64,000 bases of DNA from Conexibacter sp. CPCC 206217. Lineage in GTDB: Bacteria; Actinomycetota; Thermoleophilia; Solirubrobacterales; Solirubrobacteraceae. Location of the stretch: the NCBI RefSeq assembly GCF_030646165.1, contig NZ_JAUTDO010000008.1, positions 1 to 64,000 of the forward strand, written 5' to 3'. Numbering within the stretch: position 1 is the first letter of the stretch; the number at the start of each line of letters is the position of its first letter. The notes beneath the pieces were generated by a model. The model did no database searches, was not told the DNA's origin, and saw only the letters and a program-made list of their open reading frames with translations. This document shows positions 33,647 through 42,400 of the stretch, piece by piece. The translations under genes and the position numbers were made by a program.

Positions 33647-35665
33647 ATGGCATCACCCGCAGCGGCACTTTGGCCGCGACGCGTGCTGACGGCCGGTATC
33701 GCCGCAGCTGCGCTCGGGCTGGGCGCGCTTGGCGCGACCGACGCCCACGCTGCTTTCACTCTCAACGAGTGCGCCGGCGCGAGCGGCGTCGTCGGTCAGG
33801 GAGCTTCTTTCCAGGCCGACTTGCACAGAAACTTCGCCGCCGTCTTCAACGGCTCGCTGATCGGCTGTGGCGGCAACCCGTCCGCGCCGACGTTCAGCGC
33901 GAGAGGCTCCGGCGTCGGCCTCGGCTCCGCCGGCGCCGGCACGAGAGACGCGAACACGCTCTGCATCGTCAACAGAACGTGCGGGAGCGAGCTGCTCCCG
34001 GGTCAGCGCGATCTGTCGGTCTCCTTCCAGGCGACCGACGACCCGCCGACGTTCGCGCAGTACACGCAGATGCAGAACGGCCTCGACACCACGACGGCCG
34101 ACGACGCGCTGCTGCACGTCGTCCCGGTCGCGACCGGCGCCGCCGTCCTGATCATGAGACTGCCGCAGGGCTGCTCGATCAAGTCCGACGGTGCGGCGAC
34201 GCTGACCGGCGCTTCCGTCGGCGACAGCTTCGCCGCCGGCACGCAGCGCCCGCTGATCCCCGGTAGAACGGTGGAGGGCGCCTTCGCCGGCACCGTCAGA
34301 ACGTGGGGCGACCTCGTCCCGACGATCAGAGGGACGCCGACCAGCGGCCAGTACGCCGACCTCACGCCGGCCCTGACCGACTGCGGCGACGTGCCGATCC
34401 GCCGCATCGTCCGTACCGACAACTCCGGCACGACGTTCTCGTGGAAGGCCTACCTCGGCCTCAACAGCCCGAGCCGCGGCTGGACCACGACGTACGCCGC
34501 CACGCCGAACATCAACTGGCCCGTCGACGGCACCGGCAGCGCGACGCCGACCAGAATCGACACCGCCTCGACGGCCGTCTGCCCGATCGGTGGGACGAAC
34601 CTCTGCTCCAACACGGCGACCGGCGGCGGCGCGCTCGCCGACGCGGTCAACCTCGTCGACGGCTCGATCGGCTATGTCGATCTCGCCGCGGCGCGCAACA
34701 AGAACTTCTGGAACTCCTCCACGGCCAGCACCCAGGATCAGACGATCTGGACGCCGCTCGAGGTCAACCCGGAAGCCAACCCGGCGACGAGAACGTGGGC
34801 TGAGCCCTCGGTCGACCCGACCGCGCACAACAGCGCCAACGTCACGAAGGGCGCGTCCTGCGGCCTCGTCGACATCAAGAACGTGCCGACGCCTGCCAAC
34901 TCGCCCAAGAACGACCCGACGCTGGGCGACTGGAGCAGAACGTTCGCCGCCGGCGGCGTGACGGGCTACCCCGCCTGCGTCCTGACGTACGGCCTGCTGT
35001 GGGACGACAACGCGGTCGTCTACGGCGCCACGGCGTCGGAAGAGGCCAAGGCGCGCACGGTGAAGGACTACTTCACGATGCTCGTCAGCGACGCGGGTCA
35101 GAACGCGATCGCCGGCTACGACTACTCCGAGGTGCCGAACACGGCCGCCCAGCCGCTGCGCACGTACGCGCAGAACGGCGTTGCGGCGATCGACTGGAAC
35201 AAGTCGGCCTCGGTCGCTCCCCCGGCGCCCGCCCCGCCGACCCCGACGCCCCCGACGCCCCCGGCGCCGGCTCCGCCGGTGACGCCGGCTCCGCCGAGCA
35301 ACTCGTTCTCGGTCCCGAGCAGCAAGACGACGGCGTCGCTGCTGACGTTCGTCGCGCAGCTCCCGGGCGCCGGCTCGTTGAGAGTCGCTGCCACGACGAG
35401 AGTCGGCAGAAGAACGATCAGAGTCGCCTCGGTCTCCGCCAGCCCGAAGGGTGCCGGCAGAGTCACGCTGAGACTCAAGCTGTCCGCGGCCGCCAAGAGC
35501 GCGCTTGCGAGAGCGAAGAGCAAGAAGCTGTCGGTCAAGGTGGCGTTCACCTTCACGCCGACGGGCGGCACGGCCAACACGGTGACGAAGACCGTCACGG
35601 TGAGAGCCGCGAGAAAGCCCGCCAGAAGAGTCAGCAGAAAGAAGAAGAAGGCCGCCAAGCGCTGA
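33647..35665 (+). CDS. Secreted PstS-like substrate-binding protein with Pro-rich linker and basic beta domain
   Basis: 672 residues from ATG 33647 (GAAAGGA about 11 nt upstream). Signal peptide 1-34 (ending AHA). Residues 35-525 resemble an enlarged PstS/PBP-like fold: GVVGQGASFQADLHRNFAAVF, RTVEGAFAGTVRTWGDLVPTI, IRRIVRTDNSGTTFSWKAYL, LVDGSIGYVDLAAARN and DYFTMLVSDAGQNAIAGYDY. PstS itself is about 300 residues, so large insertions are present. A Pro-rich linker (525-555) leads to a basic beta domain and a Lys/Arg tail. Almost all Arg codons sampled are AGA. PHO-box-like repeats upstream suggest phosphate control. Ends at a strong hairpin. Confidence 0.82.
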   Translation: MASPAAALWPRRVLTAGIAAAALGLGALGATDAHAAFTLNECAGASGVVGQGASFQADLHRNFAAVFNGSLIGCGGNPSAPTFSARGSGVGLGSAGAGTRDANTLCIVNRTCGSELLPGQRDLSVSFQATDDPPTFAQYTQMQNGLDTTTADDALLHVVPVATGAAVLIMRLPQGCSIKSDGAATLTGASVGDSFAAGTQRPLIPGRTVEGAFAGTVRTWGDLVPTIRGTPTSGQYADLTPALTDCGDVPIRRIVRTDNSGTTFSWKAYLGLNSPSRGWTTTYAATPNINWPVDGTGSATPTRIDTASTAVCPIGGTNLCSNTATGGGALADAVNLVDGSIGYVDLAAARNKNFWNSSTASTQDQTIWTPLEVNPEANPATRTWAEPSVDPTAHNSANVTKGASCGLVDIKNVPTPANSPKNDPTLGDWSRTFAAGGVTGYPACVLTYGLLWDDNAVVYGATASEEAKARTVKDYFTMLVSDAGQNAIAGYDYSEVPNTAAQPLRTYAQNGVAAIDWNKSASVAPPAPAPPTPTPPTPPAPAPPVTPAPPSNSFSVPSSKTTASLLTFVAQLPGAGSLRVAATTRVGRRTIRVASVSASPKGAGRVTLRLKLSAAAKSALARAKSKKLSVKVAFTFTPTGGTANTVTKTVTVRAARKPARRVSRKKKKAAKR

Positions 35666-35689
35666 CGCGCCCGGCAGCTCCGCACACCC

Positions 35690-35715
35690 GGTCCCGCCGC
35701 TCTCGCGGCGGGACC
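35690..35715 (+). terminator. Hairpin terminator after the PstS-like gene
   Basis: A perfect 11-bp stem, GGTCCCGCCGC and its complement, with a TCTC loop, 25 bp after the stop. Little T follows, as is common for GC-rich actinobacteria. It separates the PstS-like gene from the FtsH operon. Confidence 0.7.
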
Positions 35716-35758
35716 GAGTGTCGTCCGTTCCCCACACACAGAAGCGCAGGACCACCCA

Positions 35759-37837
35759 GTGACCGACGATCCGCAGGCACCTCAGCCGGACCCCAACAGC
35801 GACGAGCGCCCGCTCGGCACCAAGCGCGCGACGCGTGCTGACGCGCTGCCGAGAGCGAGAGTCCGCTCGGGCCTCGCGGAGAGACGCAATCCCGCCGCAG
35901 ACGCGCTGCGCAACGGCGCCACGGCGATCCGCCGCTTCCTGCTGAGAGACGTCTTCGCGCTCGGTCTGATGATCGCCGCGCTCGTCATCGTCATCCTCTT
36001 CTTCACGCTGCTCGGGGCGACCAAGCCGTCGAGCAGCGGCGTCGGCATACCGCTCAGCCAGGTCTTCACGCTCGCCAGAGAGAGAGTCATCGTCGAGGCG
36101 ACGCTGCTGGACCAGGACGCGCGCGTCCAGATCCACACCAGAGACGGCAGCGAGTTCTGGGCCGCCTACCCGAGCTCCGGCGCGCAGACCGCGACGCTCT
36201 CCTCCGCGCTCGACAGAGGCGGCGCGATCGTCGCCGTCAAGCAGCAGCCGGGCAAGGCGCAGGTGACGATCGTCGTGCAGTTCCTGCTGCCGATCCTGCT
36301 GCTCGTCTGCCTCTTCGCGCTGTTCATGCGGATCGGCCAGGACGGGGGCGCGGGCGGCATCGCCTCGTTCTCCAACTTCACCGGCAGAGGCAAGAAGAAG
36401 GGCAAGGGCACCGCTCACAAGGTCACGTTCGCCGACATCGCCGGCGTGCCCGAGGCCGTTGCCGAGCTGGCCGAGATTCGCGACTACCTCGCGGACCCCT
36501 CCAGATACCTCGACCTCGGCGCCGCGGCGCCGAAGGGCGTGCTGCTGGTCGGACCTCCCGGCACCGGCAAGACGCTGCTGGCGAAGGCCGTCGCCGGCGA
36601 GGCCGAGGCCGCCTTCTTCAGCCTCTCCGGCTCCGACTTCGTCGAGTCGCTCGTCGGGGTCGGCGCCGCCCGCGTGCGCGACCTGTTCGCGAAGGCGCGC
36701 AGAATGTCGCCCGCGATCATCTTCATCGACGAGTTCGACGCCGCCGGCCGCAAGCGCGGCGCCGGCATCGGCCAGGGCAACGACGAGCGCGAGCAGACGC
36801 TCAACCAGCTGCTCGTCGAGATGGACGGCTTCGGCGGCGACGGCGGCCTCGTCGTGATGGGCGCCACCAACCGCCCCGACATCCTCGACCCGGCCCTGCT
36901 GCGTCCGGGCCGCTTCGACCGCCAGATCACCGTCGACACGCCGGACGTCCACGGCCGCGGTGAGATCCTGCGCCTGCACGGCAACAAGCGCCCGATGGGC
37001 CCCGACACCGACCTCGACGAGATCGCGCGCCTGACGCCGGGCTTCTCCGGCGCCGAGCTGGCCAACGTCGTCAACGAGGCGGCGCTGCTGACCGTCCGCG
37101 CCGGCGAGCGTGAGATCACGCAGAAGGTACTGGAGGAGTCGATCGACCGCGTCGTCTCCGGCCCCGCCAAGAAGCACCTGCTGACCGAGCGCGAGCGCTG
37201 GATCATCTCGATCCACGAGGCGTCGCACGCCGTCGTGACGGAGGCGATGGGGACCGGCGCGACCGCGCGCAAGGTCTCGATCGTCGCCCGCGGCCGCACG
37301 CTCGGCACGGCCGCGCACATGCTCACCGATCGCGACCAGACGATCATGGAGGAGCAGGACCTGATCATGCAGCTGATCGCGATCCTCGCCGGCGCGGCCG
37401 GCGAGCGGATCGAGTTCGGCGGCCTCTCGACCGGCGTCCACGACGACCTCCACGAGGCGACTGCGATCGCCCGCTCGATGGTCACCAGCTTCGGCATGTC
37501 CGAGGAGCTCGGTCCGGTCACGATCGGCGAGAAGGCCGGCGAGGTCTTCCTCGGCGCCTCGCTGCAGGAGCTCGGCTCCGTCGGACCGAGAACGCTCGAC
37601 GTCATCGACGAGGCGGTCGAGCGGCTCGTGAAGGACTCCGAGCTGGTCGCGCGCGGGATCCTGCGCCAGAGCATCGACGCCGTCCACGAGACCGCACAGG
37701 CGCTGCTCGTGCACGAGACGCTCTCCGGCGTCGCGCTGGAGGCCGTCCTCTCGACCGTCCCCAACGTCGAGCCGGAGGACTTCCCGCGGCTGCGCGAGCA
37801 GGAGCGCGGGAGCATGCCGGACCGCGATCGTCGCTGA
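35759..37837 (+). CDS. ftsH: FtsH-type AAA+ membrane protease, divergent paralogue
   Basis: 692 residues, GTG start with AGGA 7 nt upstream. Two membrane helices (about 62-85, 172-194) flank a small external domain. AAA+ motifs: Walker A GPPGTGKT (265-272), Walker [21 protein letters not shown]. Zinc site HEASH (486-490, usually HEAGH), third ligand Asp in VHDDLHEAT. The pore loop reads SDFVESLVG where most FtsH have SDFVEMFVG, so the substrate-gripping Phe is Leu298. The N-terminal 60 residues are Arg-rich. It heads a four-gene coupled operon of exported proteins, so it is probably a specialised paralogue, not the housekeeping copy. Confidence 0.9.
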   Translation: MTDDPQAPQPDPNSDERPLGTKRATRADALPRARVRSGLAERRNPAADALRNGATAIRRFLLRDVFALGLMIAALVIVILFFTLLGATKPSSSGVGIPLSQVFTLARERVIVEATLLDQDARVQIHTRDGSEFWAAYPSSGAQTATLSSALDRGGAIVAVKQQPGKAQVTIVVQFLLPILLLVCLFALFMRIGQDGGAGGIASFSNFTGRGKKKGKGTAHKVTFADIAGVPEAVAELAEIRDYLADPSRYLDLGAAAPKGVLLVGPPGTGKTLLAKAVAGEAEAAFFSLSGSDFVESLVGVGAARVRDLFAKARRMSPAIIFIDEFDAAGRKRGAGIGQGNDEREQTLNQLLVEMDGFGGDGGLVVMGATNRPDILDPALLRPGRFDRQITVDTPDVHGRGEILRLHGNKRPMGPDTDLDEIARLTPGFSGAELANVVNEAALLTVRAGEREITQKVLEESIDRVVSGPAKKHLLTERERWIISIHEASHAVVTEAMGTGATARKVSIVARGRTLGTAAHMLTDRDQTIMEEQDLIMQLIAILAGAAGERIEFGGLSTGVHDDLHEATAIARSMVTSFGMSEELGPVTIGEKAGEVFLGASLQELGSVGPRTLDVIDEAVERLVKDSELVARGILRQSIDAVHETAQALLVHETLSGVALEAVLSTVPNVEPEDFPRLREQERGSMPDRDRR

Positions 37838-39486
37838 TGCGCCGCAGGCTGCTCTGCACCGTCGCCGCGTCGCTCGCCGGGCTCGCGCTGCTCATCACCG
37901 GCGCCGGCACGGCCGCACCCGCGGCGCAGGCGGCGTCGTGGCGGCTGGAGCAGCCGGCGCCGCCCGCCGGCTCGCCGTACAAGGTGCCGCTCGGCAGACC
38001 CGGCGACCTCTCCTGCATGTCGGCGACGCGCTGCCTGCTCGCCGTCGAGGGCAACGCGATCGTCCCGCGCGGCCTGTGGTTCTACGACGGCGCCGCGTGG
38101 CGCCAGCTGACGACGGTCTGCGGCGGCAGCGCCGACACGACGCGGATCGCCTGGGCCGGCACCGACGAGTTCTGGACGATCACAGAGCCCAGCCTTCCGC
38201 GCCGCGGCGGCGGCCTCGGCCTCTGCCACTTCCGCGACGGCCAGGTGATCGCCTCCTACTCGACGGCGCCTGACAGCGCCGACCCGTTCCGCACGCTGAC
38301 CGCGGCCGCCTGCAGCGGCCCGAGCGACTGCTGGTTCGGCGGGGTCGCGGCCGAGGACCCCTCAGGCCAGCGCGCCGGCGGCTACCACCTGCACTGGGAC
38401 GGGACGACGCTGACGTCGTTCTACGCGCCGCAGGGCCGCGGCGTCAGCGACATCGTCGCCGGCGCCGGGCGCTTCTACGAGACGACCTTCATCGGCGCGC
38501 AGCGCGAGGACCGCGACACCCCCGTCCAGCTCACGCAGCAGGAGGACTTCCCGTACACGATCCACGCGATCCAGGGCACCGCCTTCCGCAACGAGCGCTA
38601 CGCGACGCTGCCGCCGCCGGGGCTGCGCCCCGGCAGCGCCGAGCTGCTGGCGACCGACGTCGCGTCCGGCAACACGCCCTGGTTCGTCGGCGGCGGCGCC
38701 GCCTCGGGACCGGTCGCGCCGGCCGACACGAACTCGCCGCGCCCGCCGCTGGCGGTGCGCCTGGAGAACGGCTTCTACCGCGACCTCTCGCTCGACCCCG
38801 CGCTGTTCGGCGAGCACGACCGCTTCACCGACGTCGCGGCCGTCCCGGGCGGCGGCGACGCGTGGGCGACGGTGCAGTCCTATCAGGAACGCGCCTCGAC
38901 GACCGCGCGCGCCCGCGTCGTGCACATGCGGCCCGACGACAGCGCCGAGGTCGTGCGGCTGCCGGCCGGCGGCTCCGGCCGCGGCGCGGCCGCGAGAATC
39001 GAGTTCACCAGCGCCGACGAGGGCTGGATGGTCACGAACGCCGGCTGGATCTTCCACTTCACCGACGGCGCCCCGCGCGCCGCCGAGAGCGATCCGGCGT
39101 TCGCGAGACTGATCACCTACCGCCCCAACGAGTCGGTCGCGCAGGCGATCTCCGACACGCCGCCGGCGGACGACTCGCAGCTGTTCGCCCCGCCGGACGT
39201 CGAGCCGGAGCCCGAGGCCGTCGTCAGAGACCCGAGAACGGTCCGGCTGAAGGCGCTGATGTTCAGACTCAGCAAGCCGAGAGTCGACAGACGCCTGAGG
39301 CTGCACCTCACCTTCTCGCTGCGCCGCGTCGCGAGAGTGCAGCTGCAGGGACGCCGCAAGGGCAAGGTCGTCGCGCGCACGCGGCTGCGCAGACTGAAGC
39401 CGGGTCGCCACACGCTCGTCCTGCAGCTGAACCGCAGACGCTGGCCGGACAGACTCAGATTCGTCACGAAGGAACCGAAGCGATGA
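37837..39486 (+). CDS. Secreted propeller-like protein with basic C-terminal domain
   Basis: 549 residues. Signal peptide about 1-32 (AAPAAQAAS). The mature protein repeats short strand motifs with W and G ([69 protein letters not shown]) as in YCF48/BNR-like propellers; Cys pairs at [12 protein letters not shown] and [11 protein letters not shown] are likely disulfides, fitting an extracellular site. The last 75 residues are a very basic beta domain ([21 protein letters not shown]). TGATG overlap with ftsH and ATGA with the next gene. Function unknown. Confidence 0.75.
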   Translation: MRRRLLCTVAASLAGLALLITGAGTAAPAAQAASWRLEQPAPPAGSPYKVPLGRPGDLSCMSATRCLLAVEGNAIVPRGLWFYDGAAWRQLTTVCGGSADTTRIAWAGTDEFWTITEPSLPRRGGGLGLCHFRDGQVIASYSTAPDSADPFRTLTAAACSGPSDCWFGGVAAEDPSGQRAGGYHLHWDGTTLTSFYAPQGRGVSDIVAGAGRFYETTFIGAQREDRDTPVQLTQQEDFPYTIHAIQGTAFRNERYATLPPPGLRPGSAELLATDVASGNTPWFVGGGAASGPVAPADTNSPRPPLAVRLENGFYRDLSLDPALFGEHDRFTDVAAVPGGGDAWATVQSYQERASTTARARVVHMRPDDSAEVVRLPAGGSGRGAAARIEFTSADEGWMVTNAGWIFHFTDGAPRAAESDPAFARLITYRPNESVAQAISDTPPADDSQLFAPPDVEPEPEAVVRDPRTVRLKALMFRLSKPRVDRRLRLHLTFSLRRVARVQLQGRRKGKVVARTRLRRLKPGRHTLVLQLNRRRWPDRLRFVTKEPKR

Positions 39487-42400
39487 CGTCGATCCGCGCC
39501 GCTCTCGCCGCCGTCCTGGCGGCGGCCGTCACGCTGCCCGCAGCCGTCGCCGCGCCCGCCCAGGCGGCCGGCACCGCCGCGCCCGTGCTCGGCCTCGCCG
39601 ACCGCGACACCGTCGTGATGGGCGCCGCGCCCGCCGGTGCGGCAGGCGAGACCTGGGCCTACCGCAGACTCTCCGCCGACGTCCCGTCGTTCGGCGACCT
39701 GAGCGGTCCGCTCGCCTTCGGCGCGTTCACCGACAGGCTCAGCACCGGCGGTCAGCTCGTCTTCGAGCGGACCGACGACGCCACCGGCTACTGGTCGCCG
39801 GCGCAGACGCCCGTCGACGAGACCGGCGCGCCCTATCGCGGCCCCGACCCCAACGCGTCGACCGCGCGCATCACCGCGCACGGCGGCGGCGCGCTCGTCG
39901 GACGCGACGGCAAGCGCAGAAGCGGCCTGCAGGGCGTCGTGCTCGCACGCGACCCGGGCGGGCGCTTCACGGTCCTGCCGGCTCCGCCCGACGACGTCGC
40001 CGAGCCCGCCGACGACCTCTCCAGCCTGCCCGCGGAGACCGTGACGCCCGAGCAGGGCGCGGGTCACACCGCGATCGCCGCCTACGACGCCGACGGCAGA
40101 ACGAACGTGCTGCTGCCGCTCGTCGGGCGTGACGTCGAGCAGGCCGTCGCGCACTGGGACGGGACCGCCTGGAGACGCGAGCCGATCGAGCTCCCGGCCG
40201 ACTCGCCGGAGCTCTTCCACACGATCGCGATCGACGCGAGCTCTGCCGGCGACGCCTACCTGCTGGCGCAGACCGACCCGACCGCCGCCGACGGCTTCGT
40301 CCTCTTCCGACGCGTCCAGGACGACAGAGGCGCGCGCTGGCAGCAGCAGGACCTCGGCGCCGATGCTGCGCGCTTCGCCGCCCTCGGCACGCCCGCCGAC
40401 GGGATCACCGCGGTCGGCGCGCTGGCCGGCGACGGTCAGCAGCCGCTGAGCGCGACCGCAAACGGCGTCTGGATGGACGGCACGATCAGACTCGACGACG
40501 GCAGCGAGAGCGACGTCACGCTGTGGTGGTCGTCCTCCGCGAGAAGCGTGACCGGCAGCTGGTGCGACGCGCACGGCCCCGACGGCGGCGCGCTCTGCAC
40601 GAGCGAGCTCGGCTTCAGATTCGGCCGCCGCGCCGGCTACCGCTCGTTCGCGTTCGCCGGCGACGGCTTCGGCACGCGCGTCGTGACGAACCCGCTCGCG
40701 ATCGGCGGCGACGACGCGACGAACCTCGGCACGTGGGCCCGCTTCGACGGCACGCGCTTCACACGCGAGCAGGGCGCCGGCCCCAACTTCGCGCCCAGCG
40801 GCGGCTTCAGCTCGGCCGACCACGGCTGGCTGCAGGGCCCGGTGCAGGTCTCCGAGACGCCTACGCCCGCGCGACTGGCGTCATGGCCGGTGTCGCTGCG
40901 CTCGCCGCTGCTGGACGTCGCGACCGAGCCCGGCGCGACGCCCGGCGCGCTCGACCGCGGCGCGCTCGCGGTCGGCGCCGACGGCGCCGTCGCACGCTAC
41001 GCGCCCGGCGTCGGCTGGGAGCGCGAGTACCTGCTCAGCTCCACCGGCGCCGTCAACGCGTCCCTGTTGCGCGGCGTCGCGTGGCCCGAGGCCGGGCGCG
41101 CCTACGCCGTCGGCGACCTCGGCTCGATGTGGCTGTGGCGCAAGGAGACGGGCCTGTGGGAGCGGGACGCCGCCGCGCCGATCGCGTTCGACGGCAACCT
41201 GATGGGCGTCGGCTTCGACGCCGCCGACTCCCAGCGCGGCTACGCCGTCGGCCGTGACGGCGTGCTGCTGATGTACGGCAAGACGTGGGAGCAGCAGCCG
41301 CTGCCCGCCGGCTTCGAGAGAGCGGACTTCACCGACATCGCGTTCGCGGGCCGCCAGGCGCTCGTCGCGGCCGGCAGCGACGTGCTCGTCAACGACGGCG
41401 ACGCCGCCGGCTGGCACGTCGACGCGGGCCTGCACGCGCTGATGGCGCAGGCGCCCGGCGGCGGGCGGATCGTGACCGTCGCGGGCCTCCCCGACGGCGG
41501 CGCGATCGCGGCCGGCCGCGGCATCGTCTACGAGCGCGACAGCGCCGCCGGCGCGTGGCGCATCGCGGCGTCGCCGCTGCCGGGGGTCTCCGTCGTCGCC
41601 GCGGCCGCGGTGCGCGCCGGTGCGCAGGTGCGCGCCGTCGTCGCCGTGGCGCCCAACGTCGACTGGCCCGTCGCCCCGATCCTGCCCGCGCCCGATCCCG
41701 AGGTCCCCGATGCGCTCGTGCCGCCGTTCCCGCTGGCGGCCGACGGCTACGTCCTGCGCGAGGTCGACGGCGGCTGGCGCGACGAGCAGCGCGAGGCGTA
41801 CGCGGGCGTCGCCAACGACAAGCCGGAGAAGGCCGATCCGATCGCCGCGTTCGCGCTCGATCCGGCGAGCGGCGACGGCTGGGCCGTCGGCGGCTGGTCC
41901 GGCCAGGCCGACAACGCCGGCCGCGGCACCGGCGCCAGCGGCGCCGGCGCGACGGTGCGCGCGCGCGTGCAGACGTCCGCCGTCGAGCGCTACTCGCCGA
42001 ACACGGTCCCGGCCGGACCCGGTGCGGAGACCGCGAGCCCGATAGGGCTCGACACCGCCACCGCGACCTTCGCCGTCGCCGGCCACGCGACCTGCGACGG
42101 CCCGTGCGCGCTGCTCGGCGGCGGCGTCGGGCCCGACCGCACCGTCAACGCGCTCACGAGCGCGCTCGGCGCGCTCGCGACACAGCCCGGCGCTCCGCGC
42201 GCGCTGCTCTACACCGGCGGCCGGATGCCCGTCACGTCGACGCTGCCGACGCAGCTCTCCGACGCCGCGCGGCTCGCGGGCATGCTGAGCTCGTCGCCCG
42301 TCCCGGTCTACGGCGCGGTCTCCGCGGCCGACTCGCTCGGCGACACGGCGCAGACGTTCCGCTCGGCGTTCGCGGGGCTGCCGTCGCCGTTCGGCACGGC

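Noticed and set aside
33653-37714. A 1353-codon open frame antisense to the PstS-like and FtsH genes
   Set aside because: In DNA this GC-rich, stop codons are rare in wrong frames. The predicted protein is Arg/Gly/Asp/Val-rich with no motif, and the opposite strand has clear families.
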